Positions 18,022-26,240 of a DNA stretch of 64,000 bases are shown here, piece by piece (the first letter of the stretch is position 1; each line of letters begins with the position of its first letter). The notes under the pieces are model-generated. The model saw only the letters and a list, made by a program, of their open reading frames with translations. It made no database searches and was not told the origin of the DNA. Both the position numbers and the translations under genes were made by a program. This DNA comes from Fidelibacterota bacterium (lineage in GTDB: Bacteria; Fidelibacterota; Marinisomatia; Marinisomatales; UBA1611), in NCBI GenBank assembly GCA_016784605.1, contig JADHUI010000009.1, positions 1 through 64,000 on the forward strand. Direction: 5' to 3'.

Positions 18022-18731
18022 TTCGGATACCTTTCGTTATTGGCAACAAGAACGGATTCATATTCTGGGTTAGAAATCTCCACAACTCGATTGACAAAAA
18101 TCCCTGGAGTAATCACCACTTCAGGATCAATATCTCCAGGTTCAACAAGATGTTTGGTCTGAACAATCGTTATTTCGGCTGCCGTACACATAATTGGACT
18201 GAAATTTCGAGCCGTTTTATTATATGTTAAATTACCGTAACGATCGGCTGTGTGACATTTCACTAAGCTGAAATCAGCCCTAATTCCATATTCCATGACA
18301 TAGGATTGTCCATCAAATTCTCTGATTTCCTTCCCATCCGCCAATGGTGTATTTACGGATGATGGTGTATAAAAAGCTGGAATGCCTGCTCCACCTGCTC
18401 GAATTCGTTCCGCTAAAGTCCCTTGTGGAACTAGTTCTAGTTCAATCTCTCCATTACGATAGAGCTCTGGAAAAACTACAGAATTCGTTGATCGTGGAAA
18501 AGAACAGATCATTTTCTTGACCTGCCTATTTGCAATTAATGCAGCAATTCCAACATTTCCACTGCCGGTATTATTGCTTACTATCGTAAGATCTTTACTG
18601 CCTAGGTCTATTAATCGGTGAATGAGCTCAACTGGGCTTCCTGCTTCTCCAAAGCCTCCAATCATAACTATGGCGCCATTAAAAATATCAGATACAGATT
18701 CTTTATCTGATTGAATAATTTTATTTATCAA
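18018..18731 (-). CDS. 3-oxoacid CoA-transferase, subunit A (3-oxoadipate/acetoacetate type)
   Basis: 237 aa, family I CoA-transferase alpha subunit. Nucleotide-binding-like IGGFGEAGSPVELIHRL at residues 23-39, NNTGSGNVG, LVPQGTLAERIRAGGAGIPAFYTP, and VKCHTADRYGNLTYNKTARNF. Works with the B subunit encoded next. Starts 2 bp after the aminomutase stop, so the aminomutase and the transferase are translated together. PcaI and ScoA/AtoD are the alternative names; sequence alone does not separate them. Confidence 0.9.
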   Translation of the reverse strand: MINKIIQSDKESVSDIFNGAIVMIGGFGEAGSPVELIHRLIDLGSKDLTIVSNNTGSGNVGIAALIANRQVKKMICSFPRSTNSVVFPELYRNGEIELELVPQGTLAERIRAGGAGIPAFYTPSSVNTPLADGKEIREFDGQSYVMEYGIRADFSLVKCHTADRYGNLTYNKTARNFSPIMCTAAEITIVQTKHLVEPGDIDPEVVITPGIFVNRVVEISNPEYESVLVANNERYPK

Positions 18732-18733
18732 GG

Positions 18734-20320
18734 TTATATCGCTTTTAGTTGCTGTGAGGACATGGCTTTATCAAATTCATCTTGAAGTGTATTTTCAATT
18801 TCATTTAACTCTTCTTCGAAGAAATACTCATCCGTATCATAAGGAATAAGCTTTTCAATGGTGTTCTCTTTCTCATCATATTTCGCAAGAAACGTTTTGT
18901 CTAACCATTTCATATTCCTTGCTTCATTGAATTTTAACGCAAAGGCTGTTTCACCATTAATTTCAACTGTCCCCAAAAGGGAGATTTTACCTGCAGAAGA
19001 AGTCATAGTTATATATCTTGATGGTCTTCCTTCTGATGGAAGTGAGCGGAAAATCTTGCTGAAAATTTTGTTCATATCTGCAAGAGGTGCTGTGAAATAA
19101 CCGTGTTCCCCTGTGGGTCTCGCACAATATATTGAGTGAAATGACATTCCCAGCATCATGAGAATGTGAGCTAAGTCAATCCAATTTTGAGCAGATTTAT
19201 CAATATCTACGCTTCCATCTTCCTTCATGAATAAACTGATATGGTTCATCATAGGACTCTGACTTCGTATATTGATTCGATTTGCTCTAAGTCTACGAAT
19301 AGCGGCAATTGTGTGAATATTTAGAAATTCTTTTGGCGTAGAGAAATGCCCCATCCATAAAATTTGTATTCCACTATCAATTAATTCTCCAAACAACTTT
19401 AATGTGCCATCGTACTTGGGGTCGAGAACAACTTGTGGTTCGTAAGTAAGTGCGCGGGAAGCTATGCGAATATTTCGAATATGCATCAATTCAGGATCAT
19501 CCATTAGAGGACGTAAATATTCACTTAATCTTGACGTAGGCATATACCCTGCGTCCCCTCCAGTAATAAGTATATCCGTTATTTCTTTGTGTTTTCTCAA
19601 ATAGGCGTGAACTTGCGAAACATTGTCTTGAATAAACATATCTTCATCGCCTCGAACCTGAGCATGGCGGAAACAATAAGTGCAATAGGCAAAACACCCT
19701 TGAGTTGTTTTATCAAATAGGAGAAAAACTTGAGGATATTTATGCTGGCCACCGTCAACCGCTTCAAACTCTCCTTCAGTCGAATAAAATGAAGGGCGAT
19801 TCAATATTTGCTTTCCATCATGAGGATTAGTTTGGTCTCGATATTTAACCACCATTTGTGTTCTTTTGTCCGCGTCGTCAATACGTTTATATTCATCGAC
19901 AACTTTCTCATCAATCATTCCCGGTTGTGGAAAAGTGAGTTGAAAAATGGGATCATTATGATAATCGCTCCAATCAATAGTGCCAAGAATATGTTTAGTG
20001 GCAAGAAATGCATATACTTCAACGAATAATTCACGCTCTCTAAGATGAGATAGGACGATACCATTATTTTTTAAAATTTCACATACTTGCTTAAATCCCG
20101 ATAGAGCCGAATATTTATTTTTAGAGTTGGTAAACATCCCATTAGACTCTGGCTTTAAAATAGAATGTTGTGGAAAACTATTATGGAGCCTATTAAGTAA
20201 GGTTGTCGGAACTAAATTTTCTTCGATAATTACTTTTATAGTTTCGTCATTTAATCCGTGACGATCCATTAGTAACTCAATATCTGATTGTTCAAAAACG
20301 ACTTTATCCGTTAGAGACAT
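18734..20320 (-). CDS. Divergent KamA-family radical SAM 2,3-aminomutase, probably for an acidic amino acid
   Basis: 528 aa. Radical SAM cluster motif C209-x3-C213-x2-C216, then R218 where KamA has the Arg that holds the substrate carboxylate; GGDAG (254-258) for SAM; PLP lysine K445 in SSAGKISLLG. Compared with Clostridium lysine 2,3-aminomutase (recalled sequence), the lysine side-chain-binding Asp293 and Asp330 align with R401 and T438; the 37-residue spacing is identical, so no gap is needed. Glutamate 2,3-aminomutase also replaces both Asp (by Lys and Asn). The N-terminus is longer than in KamA, also as in glutamate-type enzymes. Expected product: a 3-amino acid with an acidic side chain. 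AGGAG precedes the ATG. First gene of the operon. Confidence 0.85.
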   Translation of the reverse strand: MSLTDKVVFEQSDIELLMDRHGLNDETIKVIIEENLVPTTLLNRLHNSFPQHSILKPESNGMFTNSKNKYSALSGFKQVCEILKNNGIVLSHLRERELFVEVYAFLATKHILGTIDWSDYHNDPIFQLTFPQPGMIDEKVVDEYKRIDDADKRTQMVVKYRDQTNPHDGKQILNRPSFYSTEGEFEAVDGGQHKYPQVFLLFDKTTQGCFAYCTYCFRHAQVRGDEDMFIQDNVSQVHAYLRKHKEITDILITGGDAGYMPTSRLSEYLRPLMDDPELMHIRNIRIASRALTYEPQVVLDPKYDGTLKLFGELIDSGIQILWMGHFSTPKEFLNIHTIAAIRRLRANRINIRSQSPMMNHISLFMKEDGSVDIDKSAQNWIDLAHILMMLGMSFHSIYCARPTGEHGYFTAPLADMNKIFSKIFRSLPSEGRPSRYITMTSSAGKISLLGTVEINGETAFALKFNEARNMKWLDKTFLAKYDEKENTIEKLIPYDTDEYFFEEELNEIENTLQDEFDKAMSSQQLKAI

Positions 20321-20384
20321 ATTTTTACTCCTGACTTAATAATAATTTTGGTAAGGTTATGAATTTGTGCAATTTGATGAAACG

Positions 20385-20414
20385 ATTACCAATGCTTGTA
20401 TCGAAATTACCAAT
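20385..20414. promoter_or_regulatory. Direct repeat upstream of the aminomutase operon, candidate operator
   Basis: ATTACCAAT occurs at 20385-20393 and again at 20406-20414, exactly 21 bp apart (two helical turns), in the 195-bp gap between mutL and the aminomutase gene. Each copy is partly palindromic (ATT...AAT). Position and phasing suit a dimeric transcription factor; no regulator gene is adjacent. Confidence 0.4.
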
Positions 20415-20515
20415 AGATAATTGAATGTAAATATAATTTAAATATAGACCTAAAAACCATTATTTATACCCTTTAACATTTTAAAATAAAGTATGAATCG
20501 CTTTTGAGCCCATGA

Positions 20516-22264
20516 TCAATGCCGCTCAAATCGCTTATCTAACTCTTCCAAACTCATTTGAACAATAATTGGACGACCGTGGGGACAATAATAAGGATGG
20601 TTTGTTGCAAATAATCGATTGACTAATTCTTGCATTTCTTCTTTTGTTAATGAGTCACCTGCTTTTATGGCCGCCTTGCATGCAAAAGATGCAGCTAAAC
20701 CTTCTTGAAACGAACTGTATTCTTTTCGGTTATTTAAAAAATGATCTATGATATCTCGTATGACAGATTTTTCCATTCCCCAACCCATTTCAGAAGGTAT
20801 GGCTTCTACTCGGATTGATGAGTCACCTTGTTTCTTCACTTTAAAACCAATTTTTTCCAAATAGGGTAACACATCCAAAAGGGCATCAAATTCATCGGGT
20901 GAAAAATCGAGTTGTTCTGGGAATAACAATGTTTGAGATGCCATCGATGTAGATTCAAAAGCAATCAGTGCTTCTTCAAATAAAACGCGTTCATGAGCCA
21001 CATGCTGGTCAATCATGACTAACCCACTACTAATTTCTGATAAAATATATTTATGATGAATTTGCCAAATATTTTCTGTCGGAATTGTGGTGGGTGAATT
21101 TTCTCGCCCTTCGGCTAATTGAGATGCATATGATTTAGCTCGCTGTAATGTTTGATATTCCTTTTCATTTTGACTCATCGGGGCACCTGAAAATTGTATA
21201 GAGCTCTGTCCCGGATCACCGTCATAACTAGAGGGTCGTTGAAAAAATGAATCAAATGGTTTATCAAATGATGGTAAGGTATCTAACAAATCTTGTAGCG
21301 CATCCTTTACCCCTGATTTCAAAACGTGATAAACCCGCCATTCATCTTGGAATCTTACTTCGGTTTTCATTGGATGCACATTAACATCCACCTGATCCGC
21401 TGGTATAATTAGATTTATAACAAAAAATGGGTATTCGCCGCGTTTAACTAATGCTTCATAGGCGGAATAAACTGCCGAATTCAGCAGTCGATCTTTTATA
21501 AACCGCCGATTTAAAAATAGAAACTGTTCACTTGGCCGAGAACGAACCAAATTTAAATTGCCAACAAACCCTGTAAAGACAAAATCTCCTTTTGAAAAAT
21601 TAACAGGGCGCAAATTGTCACTATACGTTGGATCAAATAATGCGTCAATCCGCTCTTCTAAAGATTCGGGTAAAACAGATAATATTTCTTTTTCATCCGA
21701 TATAATTTTAAAGGCTACTTCCGGATAAGCCAACCCAAAACGTCGAATCACATCAACCACTTTTCGCATTTCGGTTCGAGGCGTTTTTAAAAATTTCTTT
21801 CGTGCGGGTGTATTTGAAAATAAGTTTCGGATTGTTATTTCGGTACCGCCAATTTCTGGAGCTGGAGCAACAGAACTCGCAATCCCATTTTTCACGATAA
21901 TTTCTGCCCCTTGGTGGTTCATATTGCTCGAAACGATTTTCATTTCAGCCACGGATGCGATACTAGCTAAAGCTTCGCCACGAAAACCCAATGTATCAAT
22001 TGAAAATAAATCATCTATTGATTCAATTTTACTTGTATGATATCGTAATACGGATGCGCCTAAATCTTCTTGAGACATACCAGCACCGTTGTCGCTGACT
22101 TGTATGAGATGATGTCCTCCCTTTTTGATGATAACCGTAATATCTGTCGCACCCGCATCAAGACTATTCTCGACACATTCTTTTACAACGGAAGCCGGGC
22201 GTTCTACCACTTCTCCTGCGGAAATTTTATTTCTTAAATCTTCTGATAAAGGTTGTATCATCAT
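20516..22264 (-). CDS. mutL: DNA mismatch repair protein MutL (endonuclease type)
   Basis: About 582 aa. N-terminal GHKL ATPase: NSLDAGATDI, DNGAGM, TLGFRGEALASIASV. Central and C-terminal dimerisation domain with the endonuclease motif DQHVAHERVLFE (DQHA-x2-E-x4-E class), ACKAAIKAG, and CPHGRP. These show a nicking MutL, as in bacteria without MutH-directed repair. Start chosen at ATG 22264 (tandem with ATG 22261), just before the conserved IQPLSEDLRNKISAGEVV; the longer frame upstream overlaps ftcD. No strong SD is visible. Confidence 0.95.
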   Translation of the reverse strand: MMIQPLSEDLRNKISAGEVVERPASVVKECVENSLDAGATDITVIIKKGGHHLIQVSDNGAGMSQEDLGASVLRYHTSKIESIDDLFSIDTLGFRGEALASIASVAEMKIVSSNMNHQGAEIIVKNGIASSVAPAPEIGGTEITIRNLFSNTPARKKFLKTPRTEMRKVVDVIRRFGLAYPEVAFKIISDEKEILSVLPESLEERIDALFDPTYSDNLRPVNFSKGDFVFTGFVGNLNLVRSRPSEQFLFLNRRFIKDRLLNSAVYSAYEALVKRGEYPFFVINLIIPADQVDVNVHPMKTEVRFQDEWRVYHVLKSGVKDALQDLLDTLPSFDKPFDSFFQRPSSYDGDPGQSSIQFSGAPMSQNEKEYQTLQRAKSYASQLAEGRENSPTTIPTENIWQIHHKYILSEISSGLVMIDQHVAHERVLFEEALIAFESTSMASQTLLFPEQLDFSPDEFDALLDVLPYLEKIGFKVKKQGDSSIRVEAIPSEMGWGMEKSVIRDIIDHFLNNRKEYSSFQEGLAASFACKAAIKAGDSLTKEEMQELVNRLFATNHPYYCPHGRPIIVQMSLEELDKRFERH

Positions 22265-22286
22265 TATTAACTTAAAATTTGATTGT

Positions 22287-23981
22287 TTATATCTTGTCGA
22301 TCGTTTTTTGATAAACAATTTTATGCAATTCTTCTGCTTTAGTCACTATAGAATCCGCCAATTCTTTCTTAGCAAATTTAAATTCAGAATCCTTAACACC
22401 TGGCAAATTTATAACAACATTCATGCATGCACCTCGAACGCCTGCAAGAGCCACTTCCGCTGCTACACCTGCATCCGACACTGAATTCGGATTCCCTTTA
22501 TCCACTAATTGTGCAGCAAGTTCCAATACTCGAAAACATTTTTCAGCAGTTTCCAACGGAATTTCAATTGCATATTGATTGGCTAATTCTATCGCCTTTT
22601 CCTTGGCTATTCTTTCATTATTATTTGAAGATGATAATCGATTCGCACTCATAACTTGGTTAAAAGCTTTTGTATCTTCATCCACTAAAATTGAAAGTCT
22701 ATCTTTCAAGGATTGAGCCTCAATTCCAATAATATCCATTTCTGGTTTAAAATCGAGCCATTCCTTTTTTTCATGTGTTAATGCAGCCACCATAGAAGAT
22801 AATGCAGCACCTAAAGAGCCGACTAATGCGGAAACACTGCCACCACCTGGTGCCGGACTATTTTTAGAACATTCATTCACAAATTCTTCACTGGATAATT
22901 TCATCAATGAGTGCTTTTCAATTGCAACGGCATAGTCTATTATTTTTTCACTCGGATCAAATGGGGTCACATCATTCAATCCTAAAGATTGGATGGCGCA
23001 TTCGATAATATCCTCTGTCGGGACGCCCATGGATCGATTTTGTTTTTTTAAATAATGTTTTCCTGCCATCAGTAAAGCGTCTAATGGAATCAGGCCAACT
23101 AATTCGCTTCCCGTTACTCGGACGCCACGCTTTTCTGCTAACTGACACGCTGCGTCAAACACATCATGTATTGTGGATTTTTTATAATTATTAAAATTAA
23201 TTGAAATTTGAGCACGATTAAAGCTTTCAACATACCAACCAATTCCTTTTACATCTTTAAACATACCGGGGGTTTTTATCGGACTTCCATCTTCATTTCT
23301 AACAATCTCTCCATCCAATAGATTTTTAGATTTTAGATTTGGAATACGCTTGCTTCTTCCTGCTTCTCGTAACTCAAAGGCAATATCTGTAGCTAAACGA
23401 TGATCGCGTGTATTTAAATTGATATTATACGCAATGAGAAATTCCCTGCATCCCATGACGGTTGCTCCCGCTTTTATATGAATCTTATTAGGCCCAAAAT
23501 CCGGTTTCCAATTCTTATCTGATAACTTTTTAACTAATCCTTCATATTCCCCCTTTCGAATATGGGGTAATTTCTCTCGTTCAGCATGTTGAGCAGATTT
23601 TTCATATAAATAAACAGGAATATTTAATTCAGCTCCCACACGCGCACCGACTCTTTTTGAGACTTCAATACATTCTTCTATCGATACATCACTAATTGGG
23701 ATAAATGGACAAACGTCTGTAGCCCCCATTCGAGGATGCGTTCCCGAATGCTGACTCATATCTAAAATTTCTGAAGCATGTTTAATGCCACGAAAAGACG
23801 CTTCTTCAATGGCTTCCGGTTCACCAACGATGGTTACAACGGTCCGATTTGTATCTATGCCTGGATCAACATCCAAAACAGTTATTCCTGGCACTTGTGC
23901 CATTTGGTTAACAATATTTTCAATTTTTTTAGAGTCCCGACCTTCTGAAAAGTTGGGGACACATTCAATTAATCGATTCAT
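22287..23981 (-). CDS. ftcD: Bifunctional glutamate formiminotransferase / formimidoyl-THF cyclodeaminase
   Basis: 564 aa with two domains: formiminotransferase (about 1-330; begins MNRLIECVPNFSEGRD, with HSGTHPRMGATDVCPF) and cyclodeaminase (about 360-564; KNSPAPGGGSVSALVGSLGAAL). Transfers the formimino group of N-formimino-glutamate, the end of histidine degradation, to THF and deaminates it to methenyl-THF. It feeds one-carbon units to folate; metF and folP are also in this window. No hut genes are adjacent. Located between a micro-protein gene and mutL. Confidence 0.93.
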   Translation of the reverse strand: MNRLIECVPNFSEGRDSKKIENIVNQMAQVPGITVLDVDPGIDTNRTVVTIVGEPEAIEEASFRGIKHASEILDMSQHSGTHPRMGATDVCPFIPISDVSIEECIEVSKRVGARVGAELNIPVYLYEKSAQHAEREKLPHIRKGEYEGLVKKLSDKNWKPDFGPNKIHIKAGATVMGCREFLIAYNINLNTRDHRLATDIAFELREAGRSKRIPNLKSKNLLDGEIVRNEDGSPIKTPGMFKDVKGIGWYVESFNRAQISINFNNYKKSTIHDVFDAACQLAEKRGVRVTGSELVGLIPLDALLMAGKHYLKKQNRSMGVPTEDIIECAIQSLGLNDVTPFDPSEKIIDYAVAIEKHSLMKLSSEEFVNECSKNSPAPGGGSVSALVGSLGAALSSMVAALTHEKKEWLDFKPEMDIIGIEAQSLKDRLSILVDEDTKAFNQVMSANRLSSSNNNERIAKEKAIELANQYAIEIPLETAEKCFRVLELAAQLVDKGNPNSVSDAGVAAEVALAGVRGACMNVVINLPGVKDSEFKFAKKELADSIVTKAEELHKIVYQKTIDKI

Positions 23982-23985
23982 TTAA

Positions 23986-24126
23986 TTACCCTGACAAGGC
24001 TACGTTTCGTAAATAGATGATGAGCCAAAGGACAAAAAGAACCATTCCAATAGTCCACCAATATGGACGTTGTCTAGATGTACGTCTTTCAATAATTCTG
24101 CGAAAATAATTTTCATGTTCACTCAT
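23986..24126 (-). CDS. 46-aa single-pass membrane micro-protein
   Basis: Start ATG 24126 overlaps the site-2 protease stop (ATGA). The product has a charged N-terminal half (SEHENYFRRIIERRTSRQRP) and one transmembrane helix (WWTIGMVLFVLWLIIYLRN), ending ALSG, 4 bp before ftcD. The coupling overlap and clean topology (basic residues before the helix) argue that it is real. No family recognised; the adjacent intramembrane protease could be a partner, but that is only proximity. Confidence 0.6.
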   Translation of the reverse strand: MSEHENYFRRIIERRTSRQRPYWWTIGMVLFVLWLIIYLRNVALSG

Positions 24127-24758
24127 AATGCAATTCCAGCAAAAATAGACATAAAAAAGTTTACAAAAGGTCCCATAACCATCCAAAGAATTGAGACTTT
24201 TGTTAAAAAACCAATTAAAATAAGTCCGAATAAAACTTGTGGGCCATACATTTGCATTTTCATAACTAATTCAGGATTGCGTCGGACCATTATCCCTGAG
24301 AATATTTGCGATCCATCCAAAGGAGGAATAGGCAACATGTTGAAAACGGCCAAAGCAGTATTAATATGAGCAAAATAAATGAGAAATAGAAAAAGAGTAT
24401 CAGAAAAAAAAGGGGACCCATTTAAAAAACGAATTGTCATTCCTGCTAAAAAGGATAGAAACAAATTAGACGCTGGCCCTGCGAATGCAATTTTCATCAT
24501 ATCCGATCTTGGATGGCGTAAATTACTTGCATTTACGGGTACAGGCTTTGCCCAACCAAAGCCAACAAATAGGATCATGATTGTTCCCATGGGGTCTAAA
24601 TGATCAAATGGATTTAAAGAAAGTCGCCCCATACGAGTTGCTGTAGAATCCCCTAATCGGTTTGCCATCCAAGCGTGAGCAAACTCATGAAAACTTAATG
24701 CAAAGAAAAGAGCTGGAATTAAGAGCACAAGTGCTTCCAGAGGCATACGAAATAACAT
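24123..24758 (-). CDS. Site-2 protease (M50) family intramembrane metalloprotease
   Basis: 211 aa, several transmembrane helices. Zinc motif HEFAH in ALSFHEFAHAWMANRLGD (residues 24-28) and the third ligand region SLNPFDHLDPMGT, then MLPIPPLDGSQIFSG. This short form without PDZ or CBS domains is the FtsH-independent, widespread 'peptidase M50' class; substrates are unknown. It begins 1 bp after xerD and its stop overlaps the micro-protein start. Confidence 0.88.
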   Translation of the reverse strand: MLFRMPLEALVLLIPALFFALSFHEFAHAWMANRLGDSTATRMGRLSLNPFDHLDPMGTIMILFVGFGWAKPVPVNASNLRHPRSDMMKIAFAGPASNLFLSFLAGMTIRFLNGSPFFSDTLFLFLIYFAHINTALAVFNMLPIPPLDGSQIFSGIMVRRNPELVMKMQMYGPQVLFGLILIGFLTKVSILWMVMGPFVNFFMSIFAGIAL

Positions 24759-24759
24759 T

Positions 24760-25650
24760 TTAACTCCGTGGGTGATACTGCCGATGAATTTCGGACAGTG
24801 TCGTTTTATCTAAATGAGTATAAATCTGAGTGGTTGTAATATCGCTATGGCCTAACATGACTTGAACAAATCTTAAATCGGCTCCGCCTTCAAGCATATG
24901 CGTTGCAAAGGAATGGCGAAAAGTATGTGGGCTAACCGGTTTATGGATTTCAGCAATATTAACCCATTTTTTAACAATATTATAAATCGACATTCGAGTG
25001 AGCGATTTTCCGTTTTGGCTTAAAAATACATTTCCAATCGATGCGTTTTTTGCTAATGTTGGACGAGCATGAATCAAATATTGATTTAATATTTCTTTAA
25101 TATTTTTTCCTAGAGGGACAATTCTTTGTTTATTGCCCTTCCCCGTTACCCGTATGAGTTCTTCATCAAAAAATAGTTCACTTACGGACAAGTCACATAA
25201 TTCTGAAACGCGAAGTCCGCAAGAATAAAGCATTTCTAGGATAGCTTGATCTCGTTTTCCGACTGATGTTTTTGTCTCAACAGATTGAATAATTCGATTC
25301 ATTTCTTCAACCGATAAAATATCCGGAAGTTTTTTGGGCATTTTTGGAGCAACTAATTGAAGAGAAGGATTTTCATTGCAATACCCTTCATCAGAGATAA
25401 AAGCATGATAAGATCGAATCGAAGAAAATATGCGCGCAACACTAGCGGGAGCTAAATCCATTTGAGATAATGAACGAATAAAAAAACGAATTTCTTCCTG
25501 TGAAATATCTTTTATAGATGCTAGCGATCCTTCTTCAACAATAAATGCTAAGTAAACATTTAGGTCCCGTTCATATGCTTCAATTGTATTTGTGGCTAAA
25601 TTTTTCTCTACCCGAAGCATGGTTAAGTATTCATGAAGATATGTTTCCAT
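24760..25650 (-). CDS. xerD: Tyrosine recombinase XerD/XerC
   Basis: 296 aa, the XerD length. N-terminal SAM-like DNA-binding domain (YLHEYLTMLRVEKNLATNTI), catalytic domain with Arg in SCGLRVSELCDL, HTFRHSFATHMLEGGADLRFVQ, GHSDITTTQIYTH (nucleophile Tyr in IYTH). Resolves chromosome dimers at dif. ATG 25650 is used because it matches the family start and lies 4 bp after gmhA; the longer frame would overlap gmhA. It belongs to the core chromosome set, not to an integron or island: no attachment site or cassette is nearby. XerC cannot be excluded. Confidence 0.92.
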   Translation of the reverse strand: METYLHEYLTMLRVEKNLATNTIEAYERDLNVYLAFIVEEGSLASIKDISQEEIRFFIRSLSQMDLAPASVARIFSSIRSYHAFISDEGYCNENPSLQLVAPKMPKKLPDILSVEEMNRIIQSVETKTSVGKRDQAILEMLYSCGLRVSELCDLSVSELFFDEELIRVTGKGNKQRIVPLGKNIKEILNQYLIHARPTLAKNASIGNVFLSQNGKSLTRMSIYNIVKKWVNIAEIHKPVSPHTFRHSFATHMLEGGADLRFVQVMLGHSDITTTQIYTHLDKTTLSEIHRQYHPRS

Positions 25651-25654
25651 GAAT

Positions 25655-26236
25655 CTATTTTCCCAGTACTGAATTTTCAATCAATTCACATAAAATATGC
25701 CCAACAAGAATATGACCCTCTTGAATTCGTTGCGTGTCGTCACTTGGAATCTGAATAGTTACATCTGCCTTTCCGTTAATTTCTCCGCCCGATGCACCCG
25801 TCAATACAATCGTTTGCATGTTTTGAACCTGAGCTTGATGAATAGCTTGTATAATATTATTTGAATTACCACTCGTTGTAATACCTATTAATATATCACC
25901 TGCAGATCCTAATGCTTCTATTTGTCTCGAAAAGATTGAATTAAAATCTGTATCATTCGCCCATGCAGTTAAAAAAGACGAATCAGTTGTTAGAGCAATG
26001 GATGGTATAGCTTGACGATTATGGTCCATTAATCCACCTAATAATTCTGTTGATAAATGTTGGGCATCTGCCGCACTGCCTCCATTTCCACACCAAAGAA
26101 ATTTTTTACCAGAATGGAAAGCAGATTTCATCAAAGAAGCAGCCTTGTCTATGTCAGATAAGCAATGATCCAACATGAATGTTTTGACAGATGCACTATC
26201 TAAAATCTTCGCCTGTATAAAAGATTGATCCGACAT
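25655..26236 (-). CDS. gmhA: Phosphoheptose isomerase (SIS domain), GmhA
   Basis: 193 aa. SIS fold: FLWCGNGGSAADAQHLSTELLGG, ALTTDSSFLTAWAND, GITTSGNSNNII, TGASGG, and the C-terminal EGHILVGHILCELIE. Converts sedoheptulose-7-phosphate to D-glycero-heptose-7-phosphate, the first step to LPS heptose, which fits a diderm cell. ATG 26236 lies 4 bp after the preceding gene. Alternative: a related SIS phosphosugar isomerase; the GNGGSAADAQH signature favours GmhA. Confidence 0.92.
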   Translation of the reverse strand: MSDQSFIQAKILDSASVKTFMLDHCLSDIDKAASLMKSAFHSGKKFLWCGNGGSAADAQHLSTELLGGLMDHNRQAIPSIALTTDSSFLTAWANDTDFNSIFSRQIEALGSAGDILIGITTSGNSNNIIQAIHQAQVQNMQTIVLTGASGGEINGKADVTIQIPSDDTQRIQEGHILVGHILCELIENSVLGK

Positions 26237-26240
26237 GGCA

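Noticed and set aside
18734-20320. Plain lysine 2,3-aminomutase annotation
   Set aside because: The two Asp residues that bind the lysine side chain are missing at identical spacing (R401, T438), and no other lysine-fermentation genes are present.
20321-20515. Lysine riboswitch (L-box) before the aminomutase gene
   Set aside because: Region is too AT-rich and short, without the conserved L-box helices.
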